This document shows, piece by piece, positions 16,839-24,621 of a DNA stretch of 51,430 nucleotides. The notes below the pieces were generated by a model. That model did not search any database, was not told the DNA's origin, and worked only from the letters and a program-made list of their open reading frames with translations. The stretch is taken from the NCBI GenBank assembly GCA_947372745.1, contig CANBUY010000014.1, positions 1-51,430 on the forward strand, read 5' to 3'. The number at the start of each line of letters is the position of its first letter. Within the stretch, counting starts at the first letter, position 1. The translations under genes and the position numbers were made by a program. The stretch comes from Comamonadaceae bacterium. Lineage in GTDB: Bacteria; Pseudomonadota; Gammaproteobacteria; Burkholderiales; Burkholderiaceae_C.

Positions 16839-18747
16839 ATTCAACCTCAAGACTGCGTCACAGGGCGATATGGCAGCACAAGCCGAACAACGTGCCTTGA
16901 TCAGCGCCAGCCTTGATGTAGGCGGGGTGCCAGCAGTCATTCAGGACGCACGGTGCTTACTTCAAGAACAGCCGAGCTTCCTGAATTTCAGATTTATACG
17001 CCAACTCGTTACAAGCCTGCCCCCAGAAGAAACTGTCCTCAAACCTTGGCGAGTCGCATTGCTGTCGTCTTTCACGATTGAGTTTATTCACGATTCATTG
17101 ATAGCCTATGGGTTCACCAATGGCCTGCGAATCGAGATTTACCAGCCCGGCTTCGGCTTGATACGACAGGAACTGCTAAACCCGACAAGTGCTCTTTACC
17201 AATTCATGCCGAATGTGACGATCCTGGCCATCGAAGGAGAGGATTGGCTGCCAGAGATTTACACAACATTCATGGATACAGATCCGCCGGGCCAGGGGCT
17301 TGGCGACATCACAACCCGATTCCAGCAAGAAATCGGCTCACTGGTACGCACTTTTCGCAATACGTCAACCGCACCATTGCTGGTACACAACATGGCACAG
17401 CCCCGACTGAAACGGGCGGGTGTTGCCGATTTGAGCTTATCCGATGGGCAGTCCCGATTCGTCGCCGATCTCAATCGCTCATTGTGCCAAGTTGCCGCCG
17501 AAGTGATCGATGTCCACTTGGTGGACTATGCAGCACTAGTCAACTATTTTGGCGTGCGGCATTGGTACGACTCACGCATGCGGCTGTATGCCAAGGCCCC
17601 CATCGCCAGCAGCATGCTGGGCCACCTATCACAGGAATATATGCGCTATTTCAGGGCACTCGGTGGGCTGAACAAAAAGTGCTTGGTCGTCGATCTTGAC
17701 AACACGCTGTGGGGAGGCATCGTTGGCGAAGACGGCATCAAAGGCATTCAACTCGGACCCAACTACCCCGGCAATGCCTTCGTCGAGTTCCAGCGGGTAA
17801 TTATGGATCTTTACAGGCGCGGTGTCCTGTTGGCCGTGGCCAGCAAGAACAACCCAGCCGATGTCGATGCCGTCTTTCTCAGTCACCCGTTCATGTTGCT
17901 GCGCAAAGCGCATTTCTCGGCGCTGGAAATTCACTGGAATCCCAAAAGCGACTCACTGAAACGAATCGCAACACAACTCAACTTGGGTCTTGAGCACATG
18001 GTTTTTGCTGACGATAATCCAGCTGAATGTGATCAAGTACGCCGCGCGTTGCCAATGGTCACGGTGATTCAGCTTCCCCGCCAGCCCGAGCACTTCGCGG
18101 AGGCGCTTTGTACCGAGGGTCTGTTCGATACCCTGGGTCTGTCGGCTGAAGACTTGCACCGAGGCCAGCTCTACCAGCAACGGGCTCAGGCGGAAACGGT
18201 GCGCTTTGCAAGCGACAACCTTGAAGACTACTACCGTAACCTGGACATGCAGCTCAGCCTTGCACCCGTCGATTCGGCATCGCGCGCACGGACTGCCCAA
18301 CTGACACAAAAGACGAACCAGTTCAACCTCACCACCATTCGCTATGGCGAGGCTGAACTTTCACAAAGAATGGCCAATCCCGACTGGTTGCTGGTAACGG
18401 TCGGCGTGCGTGACCGGTTCGGAGACAACGGAATTGTGGGCGTCATGATGGCCAAGGTGGGAGAGGAACGTCTGCATATAGACACTTTTCTGCTCAGTTG
18501 CCGAGTCATTGGGCGTACCGTCGAGACGGCAATGCTGGCCTTCCTGTTCGAAGCAGCACAAGCACTCGGGCTGAAGGCGTTGCGCGGGCGGGTGGTGCCC
18601 AGCGATAAAAATATGCCAGCCCGTGACTTGTTCGAGAAACATGGTTTTAGCAAGCTGCATGAAGACCCGGGCGGCACCACCAGTTGGGAGTTTGATCTTT
18701 CTAGCGAGCCGGTTCGGCGTCCCGCCTGGTTCAGGATGGCAGCCTGA
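16831..18747 (+). CDS. HAD-IIIC family / FkbH-like protein with C-terminal GNAT domain
   Basis: The 638-residue protein has three parts: an N-terminal SGNH-like region (about 70-270), a HAD domain with CLVVDLDNTLWGGIVGEDG (nucleophile Asp288, acid/base Asp290), AVASKNNPADV and MVFADDNPAECDQV, and a C-terminal GNAT-like region (about 470-620; VGVRDRFGDNGIVGV, SCRVIGRTVETAML). FkbH-type proteins dephosphorylate a glycerate-derived donor and load glyceryl onto an ACP; others in O-antigen loci help make hydroxyacyl groups. The ACP gene follows after 50 bases, which fits. The substrate is inferred, not shown. Confidence 0.92.
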   Translation: MTEFNLKTASQGDMAAQAEQRALISASLDVGGVPAVIQDARCLLQEQPSFLNFRFIRQLVTSLPPEETVLKPWRVALLSSFTIEFIHDSLIAYGFTNGLRIEIYQPGFGLIRQELLNPTSALYQFMPNVTILAIEGEDWLPEIYTTFMDTDPPGQGLGDITTRFQQEIGSLVRTFRNTSTAPLLVHNMAQPRLKRAGVADLSLSDGQSRFVADLNRSLCQVAAEVIDVHLVDYAALVNYFGVRHWYDSRMRLYAKAPIASSMLGHLSQEYMRYFRALGGLNKKCLVVDLDNTLWGGIVGEDGIKGIQLGPNYPGNAFVEFQRVIMDLYRRGVLLAVASKNNPADVDAVFLSHPFMLLRKAHFSALEIHWNPKSDSLKRIATQLNLGLEHMVFADDNPAECDQVRRALPMVTVIQLPRQPEHFAEALCTEGLFDTLGLSAEDLHRGQLYQQRAQAETVRFASDNLEDYYRNLDMQLSLAPVDSASRARTAQLTQKTNQFNLTTIRYGEAELSQRMANPDWLLVTVGVRDRFGDNGIVGVMMAKVGEERLHIDTFLLSCRVIGRTVETAMLAFLFEAAQALGLKALRGRVVPSDKNMPARDLFEKHGFSKLHEDPGGTTSWEFDLSSEPVRRPAWFRMAA

Positions 18748-18783
18748 CACCCGCCACCGAAATCGGTCGAATCTTCGTCCCCC

Positions 18784-18790
18784 TTTGGAG
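18784..18790 (+). promoter_or_regulatory. Ribosome binding site deciding the ATG start of the second ACP
   Basis: TTTGGAG lies 7 bases before ATG 18798 and only 4 before an alternative TTG at 18795. The spacing favours the ATG. Confidence 0.65.
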
Positions 18791-18797
18791 TTATTTG

Positions 18798-19034
18798 ATG
18801 CCAAAAAATGTTGACCAGACCATACGAGAGCTGATGTCGATCATCCTCAACATCGAAGCCGCCAGCATTGATGATGGAACGTCCATGGACAACACGCCGG
18901 GGTGGGATTCTGCCAACCATATCAACCTCATCCTGGCCCTGGAGGACGAGTTCTCGATTTCATTCGAGGTCTCTGAATTTGAATTGATGGTGTCTTTTTT
19001 CGATCTCGTCCAGGTCGTTGAGGCGAAGCTTTAG
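18798..19034 (+). CDS. Acyl carrier protein (FkbH-associated)
   Basis: This 78-residue acidic carrier protein has GWDSANHINLILALEDEFSI, with Ser38 of D-S-A-N as the phosphopantetheine site. It follows the FkbH-like gene and directly precedes the MaoC-SDR fusion (one base between stop and start). The order loader, carrier, processing enzymes suggests that an acyl group is built on this protein and then passed to an amino sugar by the AAC(3)-like enzyme at the head of the operon. It differs clearly from the ACP at 6893. Confidence 0.93.
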   Translation: MPKNVDQTIRELMSIILNIEAASIDDGTSMDNTPGWDSANHINLILALEDEFSISFEVSEFELMVSFFDLVQVVEAKL

Positions 19035-19035
19035 C

Positions 19036-20268
19036 ATGAATACCGCGTATCCGAAGGCAGCAGAACTGCGGTTTGACGATATTTCCATCGGACAGACATT
19101 TGAACTCTTGCGCTCGTTTTCGGCGCAGGATGTGCTCACGTTCGCCGCCTTGAGTGGCGACTACAGCCCCCTGCATGTGGATCCCGCCTACGCCACCGGC
19201 ACGGAGTTCGGTGCGCAAGTCGTTCACGGGGTCTTGCTGGCATCGCTGTTTTCCCAGCTGGTCGGTATGCAGGTGCCCGGCAAACAGGCCCTCTACCTGG
19301 GGCAAGACCTTACCTTTCGCCGTCCCGTGCGGATTGACGAGACCGTCCGGGCGATCGCCAAAGTTATCGGCAAAAGCGATGCCACCCGTACCGTGGTGCT
19401 CAGCACAGAAATTCGCAGCGCGGATGGCAAAGTCATTGTCATGGGCACGGCGAAAGTCAAAGTACGGGACGATTCACCGACCGCACTACGCATCAGTGTG
19501 CCCTCCAGCATGGCGGTTAACCCAGGTCGGCGCGTTGCCATCGTGACGGGCGCCTCCAGGGGCATGGGGGCGCAAATTGCCAGGACACTGGCCAACAAGG
19601 GCTTTGCGCTTGCCGTCAATTATTTTCGCAACCAGGAGCGCGCGCTGGCGGTGGTGCGGGACATTGAACTCGACGGCGGGACTGCCTTTGCCGTTCAGGC
19701 CGATGTGCGGGACGCCGAATCGGTTTCAGCGTTGATCGCACAGGTGGTCAAGACACTCGGGCCACCGCGTGTGTTGGTCAATGCGGCCGTCGGGGAATTC
19801 ATCAATCGCCCGATCAACGACCTTGGCTGGGCTGATTTTTCGGCGCACCTGGACTATCAGGTCAAGGCCGTTCTACAGCTTTGCCAGGGGGTGTATCCGC
19901 ACATGAAAGCCGCTGGCGGTGGCGCCATCGTCAACATTCTGTCGCAAGTCACAGCGGGGGTACCTGCCACCGGCATGGCCGACTATGTGAGCGCCAAGAG
20001 TGCGTTGATGGGTCTGTCAAAAGCCATGGCGGCAGAATGGGCGCAGGACATGGTGCGGGTAAACATGGTGTCTCCAGGGTTGACCCGAACGGAAATGACC
20101 GAGCACTACCCTGAGCGCGTCTTCAAGATGGAGGCCGCCCAAACGCCACTGAACCGGATTGCAACACCCTTGGATGTTGCCAATGCGGTGGCCTATCTCG
20201 CAGGGGAAGATGCCTCGTTCCTGACGGGCGTCAACCTTTTTGTCACCGGTGGTCAAGTCATGCTTTAG
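19036..20268 (+). CDS. Fused MaoC-like hydratase and FabG-like short-chain dehydrogenase
   Basis: From ATG 19036 the protein is 410 residues. The first ~150 form a hot-dog MaoC/PhaJ domain with FAALSGDYSPLHVDPAYA (Asp42, His47) and VVHGVLLASL. A linker leads to a complete SDR domain: nucleotide motif VTGASRGMG (170-178), VNAA, Ser303 in ILSQVTAG, Tyr317 and Lys321 in YVSAK, and a C-terminal GVNLFVTGGQ. This would let one protein link a 3-hydroxyacyl and 2-enoyl step with NAD(P)-dependent reduction, presumably on the adjacent ACP. The frame runs upstream to 19018, inside the ACP gene, but the ATG directly after the ACP stop is more natural. Confidence 0.92.
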   Translation: MNTAYPKAAELRFDDISIGQTFELLRSFSAQDVLTFAALSGDYSPLHVDPAYATGTEFGAQVVHGVLLASLFSQLVGMQVPGKQALYLGQDLTFRRPVRIDETVRAIAKVIGKSDATRTVVLSTEIRSADGKVIVMGTAKVKVRDDSPTALRISVPSSMAVNPGRRVAIVTGASRGMGAQIARTLANKGFALAVNYFRNQERALAVVRDIELDGGTAFAVQADVRDAESVSALIAQVVKTLGPPRVLVNAAVGEFINRPINDLGWADFSAHLDYQVKAVLQLCQGVYPHMKAAGGGAIVNILSQVTAGVPATGMADYVSAKSALMGLSKAMAAEWAQDMVRVNMVSPGLTRTEMTEHYPERVFKMEAAQTPLNRIATPLDVANAVAYLAGEDASFLTGVNLFVTGGQVML

Positions 20269-20272
20269 GGAG
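20267..20272 (+). promoter_or_regulatory. Ribosome binding site deciding a TTG start
   Basis: AGGGAG overlaps the MaoC-SDR stop codon and lies 7 bases before TTG 20280. No in-frame ATG occurs for a long way, so TTG is the likely start of the next gene. Confidence 0.6.
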
Positions 20273-20279
20273 ACACGCA

Positions 20280-21566
20280 TTGAAACCAGGCACCTTCGCC
20301 CGAATCATTCGGAACAACTACTTCAAGGGCAGTCTGCGCGGCACGTATTGGGGCGCCGCCGCACTGGCAGGCGAGATCAGGGCGCTCTTTCGGCCCAACA
20401 ACCGCGCTTTTCGCCATGAAGTCTGGCGCAACCAGAGGCGCTTTGTTTTTTCAGGGGTCACCCCCATCACTGGCGAAACCGGTGACCGGGCGCGGGCGGC
20501 CGTGCGCTGGCTTCTGCGCGCCCAATCGATGACGCATGACGATGGCGTTTCCTTGGGCTATTTTCCATGCAGCACAGGAGATAACGGGTGGCGTCCGTCC
20601 TATCCCGAGACGACCGGCTACATCATTAGTTCACTCCTGGCATTCGCTGAACAATTTGACGACCGCGCCACGGCAGCGGCGGCCATGCAGATGGTGCACT
20701 GGGAGATGGCGGTTCAAATGCCGTCCGGGGCTGTGCAGGGAGGGCCGGTCTGCGCCCCCGAGCATCAGACTGCGGCGGCGTTCAACACGGGCATGGTGCT
20801 GGATGGATGGTGCGCGGCGTACCGCCATTGCAACGACCCCAAACTGCTTGAGGCGGCGCGGCGCGCGGCTGATTTTCTGGTCAACGACGTGGATGAACGG
20901 GGCTATTTCAAGACCAATGGGGCTTTCGTCAGCGCGGGGGAAATCAAAACTTACACCTGCCTCTGCGCCTGGGCCATCTACCAATTTGGCGACCTTGTCC
21001 AGGAGAGTCGGTACCGCAACGCAGCGATCCAGGTCATTGAAGCGGCGCTACGGCAGCAGCAGCCCAATGGCTGGTTTGCCCATAATTGCCTGACCCATTC
21101 CGAATCCCCGCTCACACACACGATCGGCTACACACTGCAGGGCATTCTGGAGGTGGGCATTCTTGCCGGACGCCAAGACTTTATAGCGGCTGTTCGCCAA
21201 ACGGTAGATGCGCTCCTGCCCCGAATATCGAGCACCGGTTTTCTGCCGGGGCGTTTTTATGCGGACTGGGAGCCTGCAGGATTTTCTTCATGCCTGACCG
21301 GATCGGCACAGATTGCCATTGTGGGTTATCGCTTGTTTGAACAGACCGGTGAGGCCAAGTACCGCACGCAGGCAGACAAGCTGGTGAATTATCTGAAGGG
21401 GCTCCAGTTGCTTAAGTCGGATGATGCAGCCCTGATTGGCGCTATCTCCGGCTCGTTCCCGCTATTGGCTTCATACATGCGCGCGGGTTATCCGAACTGG
21501 GCAACAAAATACTTTATCGATGCTTTGCTACTGCAGCATCGGCATGAACAGTTGAGCGAAAAATGA
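20280..21566 (+). CDS. Alpha/alpha-toroid protein (glycosidase/lyase/epimerase-like), unknown specificity
   Basis: The 428-residue protein has no signal peptide. It consists of repeating helical hairpins with small aromatic-rich loops: GWRPSYPETTGYIISSLLAFAEQ, HQTAAAFNTGMVLDGW, ETKTYTC-like EIKTYTCLCAWAIYQFGD, THTIGYTLQGILEVG and SCLTGSAQIAIVGYRLFEQTG. This periodic pattern is typical of six-hairpin (alpha/alpha)6 folds such as glycoside hydrolases, unsaturated uronyl hydrolases and uronate epimerase domains. Catalytic residues cannot be assigned. It is coupled to the flippase by an ATGA overlap and sits downstream of the acyl-ACP module. A role in trimming or epimerising lipid-linked sugar at the cytoplasmic face is possible but unproven. 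The start is TTG. Confidence 0.75.
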   Translation: MKPGTFARIIRNNYFKGSLRGTYWGAAALAGEIRALFRPNNRAFRHEVWRNQRRFVFSGVTPITGETGDRARAAVRWLLRAQSMTHDDGVSLGYFPCSTGDNGWRPSYPETTGYIISSLLAFAEQFDDRATAAAAMQMVHWEMAVQMPSGAVQGGPVCAPEHQTAAAFNTGMVLDGWCAAYRHCNDPKLLEAARRAADFLVNDVDERGYFKTNGAFVSAGEIKTYTCLCAWAIYQFGDLVQESRYRNAAIQVIEAALRQQQPNGWFAHNCLTHSESPLTHTIGYTLQGILEVGILAGRQDFIAAVRQTVDALLPRISSTGFLPGRFYADWEPAGFSSCLTGSAQIAIVGYRLFEQTGEAKYRTQADKLVNYLKGLQLLKSDDAALIGAISGSFPLLASYMRAGYPNWATKYFIDALLLQHRHEQLSEK

Positions 21567-23032
21567 GCCTCAGATCACAAGCCATCTCGGGCTTTCGCTG
21601 GACCGCGAGCATGAAGATCGTGAGTCAAATTGTCACCTGGGCAATCACCATCATCGTGATTCGTCTTCTGTCTCCAGAGGACTATGGGCTACTCGCGATG
21701 GCCACCGTCTTTGTTTCATTCCTGGCGATGTTTTCCGAATTGGGTCTTGGGGCCGCAGTGGTGCAGATGATCGATTTGGACGAGCGCCTTCTGCGACGCG
21801 TATTTTTCGTGGTCCTTGCCATTCATTTTTCGCTGGCGGCTCTGCTGATGCTTATGGCGCCATTAATTGCCGCCTTTTATGACGAGCCACGGGTGACTCC
21901 GGTCATCCGTGTTCTGGCGATTCAATTTATTCTTGTCGGCTTCGCCGTCATCCCGGACGCCCTGATACAGCGAAGGATGGAGTTTCGCAACCGCTCCCTG
22001 CTGGATCTTTCCGGTGCGATCATCGCCAGTTGCATAACACTGGCAATGGCGTTCTCCGGTGCGGGTGTCTGGGCGCTTGTTGCAGGGTCTATTCTCAGTC
22101 AGATATGGAAAACGGCTGGAATCAACTGGCTCTCACCTTTCAGGCACTGGCCAGAATTTTCGTTGCAAGGTTTACGATCGCGTCTCCGTTTCGGTGGACA
22201 CATTAGCGCGGCTCAGGTGTTCTGGATGCTCTACTCTCAGGTAGATCTTCTGATTTGCGCCAAGTTGCTTGGTAAAGAAGTTCTCGGCTTCTACTCAGTT
22301 GCGATGCACCTCGCTTCGCTACCGAGTCAGCGCATCTCTGGTCTCGTCAATCAAGTGGTGTTTCCGACCTTTTCCCGCATGCAAAACGATTTGCACAGCG
22401 TTAGTGTGAACGTGGTGCTGGGCGTCCGAATCTTGAGTTTCTTTGCCTTTCCTGTGTTGTGGGGGATGTCCAGCATTGCCCCTGAAATGGTTGAAGTGAT
22501 CCTCGGTGGCCACTGGAGTCCTTCCGTCGTGCCCTTGCAGGTACTTACGCTAATCATCCCGCTGGGTCTAGTTGCAAACTTTGTGCAAGTCGCCGTTCAG
22601 GGCGTTGGGCGCACTGATATCGTGATGCGTAACGCCATCTTGGCATCGCTGATTGCTCCAACCGCCTTTTTTATTGGCGCGTACTGGGGAGGACTGCTTG
22701 GGCTGAGTCTCGCTTGGCTCGTCGTGTCGCCCCTTGTGTTTGTTCTGGGCTTGGTGCGTAGCTTGCCTGTACTGGGTCTTCGTCTGGGTGCATTCACCAC
22801 ATCCATGATTACGGCGGCAGGGGCGGGTCTCATCATGTATGGCGCCGTTGCGGCGGCACGGTATTTTTGGTTGGCCGAGCAGGGTGGTGTACTTCGCCTG
22901 TGTGTACTGATCGCTGTCGGAGCACTGGCATATTCCGCCGTGTCGCTTGGGCTCAACCGCAAAAATGCGCAAGAAGTGCTTGAGATGCTGCGGAGCATCA
23001 CGACCACCACGCGACAAATATCAACGGGGTAA
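21563..23032 (+). CDS. Wzx-type polysaccharide flippase (MATE/PST superfamily)
   Basis: The 489-residue protein has about 12-14 membrane segments. It begins SLRSQAISGFRWTASMKIVSQIVTW and continues with VIRLLSPEDYGLLAMATVFVSF, features of the lipopolysaccharide biosynthesis/PST flippase family (WzxC-like). It probably flips the undecaprenyl-linked repeat unit across the inner membrane. The start overlaps the preceding toroid gene by four bases. It ends the plus-strand operon that began at 15981. Confidence 0.93.
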   Translation: MSLRSQAISGFRWTASMKIVSQIVTWAITIIVIRLLSPEDYGLLAMATVFVSFLAMFSELGLGAAVVQMIDLDERLLRRVFFVVLAIHFSLAALLMLMAPLIAAFYDEPRVTPVIRVLAIQFILVGFAVIPDALIQRRMEFRNRSLLDLSGAIIASCITLAMAFSGAGVWALVAGSILSQIWKTAGINWLSPFRHWPEFSLQGLRSRLRFGGHISAAQVFWMLYSQVDLLICAKLLGKEVLGFYSVAMHLASLPSQRISGLVNQVVFPTFSRMQNDLHSVSVNVVLGVRILSFFAFPVLWGMSSIAPEMVEVILGGHWSPSVVPLQVLTLIIPLGLVANFVQVAVQGVGRTDIVMRNAILASLIAPTAFFIGAYWGGLLGLSLAWLVVSPLVFVLGLVRSLPVLGLRLGAFTTSMITAAGAGLIMYGAVAAARYFWLAEQGGVLRLCVLIAVGALAYSAVSLGLNRKNAQEVLEMLRSITTTTRQISTG

Positions 23033-23194
23033 TAAATGATGCGACTTACCATAAGAATGGCCAACTTTGCGGCAAAGGTTCGGTCGCCCCCCAGAGGCTA
23101 TTGCTAGCCTGAATGCCGATGACCCTCGTGTGCGGGCTCATAGGGCGTATTGGCACTAGTAGATCGACCGACAAGATCATTATTAATTTATCTA
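23033..23194. other. Junction between flippase and AT-rich gene
   Basis: This 162-base spacer still has the locus's GC-rich character for its first ~110 bases, then turns abruptly AT-rich. A mini-frame ATG 23036 to TAG 23107 (MMRLTIRMANFAAKVRS...) follows the flippase stop and may be the broken start of a lost gene. No promoter was identified. Confidence 0.3.
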
Positions 23195-24412
23195 ATGAAA
23201 ATGATAATAAAGAATTTTAAAACAATCGAGATCAACGATCGCATTAAAACCTCCGTCACGATTAAAAGCAATAATTACGACGAGGAGGAGCTTTGGTTCA
23301 CGATGAGCAAAAAATATGCTAACTATATTTGCAAAACAAAATTAGATGGATTTCTCGTCGGAATGCTTTATCCCGCCATGCGTTTTGGCGAAGATATATA
23401 TGTTGATGGATGCGTATCGGAAAAACTACTATTTAATCTAAACAACTACGCCATCCCATTATTATTGAGCTTCTCAAAATCACTGAATAATATAAAAATA
23501 TCCTCAAAGACCACTATAGAGAATAATAGCAAAGGAGAAGGTATTGGAACGGGTTTTTCCGCTGGAGTTGACTCATTTTGCACTTTGTATGATAGATATA
23601 TTCTGGAAGATTCCCCGTCTTTCAAGGTTAACTCGCTGTTATTTTTTAATGTAGGCTCCCATGGAGACTGGCTTCAGCATGGTTCTTCAGAATTCACTCG
23701 TTGTAAATTTGAAACACGGCACATAGAGCTGAAAAAGTTCGCTGATGAAATTAATTTAGATTTAATAGATATCGATTCAAATTTGCATTTTTTCCATCAC
23801 TGGTGGCACTCATATTCGCATTCATTGAAAGCTGCTTCAGTCGTTCTCTTGCTACAACAACACTATTCAAAATATTACTATTCGTCTGCTGGTCTGAATT
23901 ATTATGGAACTTTAAGTTATTCTAAATTTTACAAAAATAAAGACATTGGTGCTTATTGCGACCCTATTTTGTTGCCGCTGTTATCAACTGAGTCATTAGA
24001 TTTTATTTCCGATGGTTGCGCCTACACAAGATCGGAAAAGTTGTTGCATATTTTAAATTATGAACCAGCAGGTAGATATCTAAATGTCTGCATTGATCAT
24101 GTTGATAGATGGAAAAATTGTTCTGGGTGTGATAAATGCCTTAGGACTTTATTGACGCTGGATATCACCGGCAATCTAAATAAATTCGATAAGATTTTTG
24201 ATTTTAAAATATATGAAGAAAAAAGGGAGTTTTATATTATTTCTCAGATGCTAAAAGTTGATTATGATCCTTTTGCAGCAGACAACATAAATCTCGCAAA
24301 GTCATTGGGCATCAGACTTCCTTCAATTAAATATGCGCGATTTAGACAGCGATTGAGAGATGTTTCAAATATTCCAATTCTTATTTATAGAAAAATACTT
24401 AAAACCATTTAA
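23195..24412 (+). CDS. PP-loop ATP-pyrophosphatase-like protein with QueC-like Cys4 motif, AT-rich
   Basis: Read from ATG 23195, this is a 405-residue protein. A PP-loop SAGVDSF (122-128) replaces the usual SGGxDS, with KCFE-like charged segments after it. C-terminally there is Cys299, then CSGCDKC (309-315), giving the spacing C-x9-C-x2-C-x2-C, similar to the zinc site of QueC/ExsB. It is not queuosine synthesis by context. It more likely activates a carboxylate or carbonyl with ATP, perhaps amidating a sugar acid. Base composition is far more AT-rich than the neighbours, indicating separate acquisition. The frame stays open upstream to 23150, but ATG 23195 (or 23201) is more likely; no strong ribosome site is seen. 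The exact family is not recognised. Confidence 0.78.
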   Translation: MKMIIKNFKTIEINDRIKTSVTIKSNNYDEEELWFTMSKKYANYICKTKLDGFLVGMLYPAMRFGEDIYVDGCVSEKLLFNLNNYAIPLLLSFSKSLNNIKISSKTTIENNSKGEGIGTGFSAGVDSFCTLYDRYILEDSPSFKVNSLLFFNVGSHGDWLQHGSSEFTRCKFETRHIELKKFADEINLDLIDIDSNLHFFHHWWHSYSHSLKAASVVLLLQQHYSKYYYSSAGLNYYGTLSYSKFYKNKDIGAYCDPILLPLLSTESLDFISDGCAYTRSEKLLHILNYEPAGRYLNVCIDHVDRWKNCSGCDKCLRTLLTLDITGNLNKFDKIFDFKIYEEKREFYIISQMLKVDYDPFAADNINLAKSLGIRLPSIKYARFRQRLRDVSNIPILIYRKILKTI

Positions 24413-24621
24413 TGGAGGTGATCCAGCATTGTCAGAAGATCACAATACACGACCGATGATCGTAGTAAGTGTCAGAAGCCTTTGTTGCAGGATTCCAAAT
24501 GTTTTCTTGGCGCGTGTCATTCTTCCGGCTTAATATCAGAGTTCCGACAGTGATTAAAGGCGACTTGGTTTGACACCAATATGGTGACGAAAATTAACGA
24601 ACTCTCGGAGCATTAGCAGAA
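24413..24621. other. Intergenic region with an extended anti-16S match and a possible mini-ORF
   Basis: GGAGGTGATCCAGC (24414-24427) directly follows the PP-loop gene stop and is complementary over 14 bases to the conserved 3' end of 16S rRNA. A TTG at 24429 opens 33 codons ending at TAA (MSEDHNTRPMIVVSV...), which resembles a truncated gene start. The rest of the 209 bases shows nothing recognisable. Confidence 0.35.

Noticed and set aside
23195..24412. QueC (7-cyano-7-deazaguanine synthase).
   Set aside because: Too long, altered PP-loop (SAG rather than SGG), and no queuosine genes nearby.
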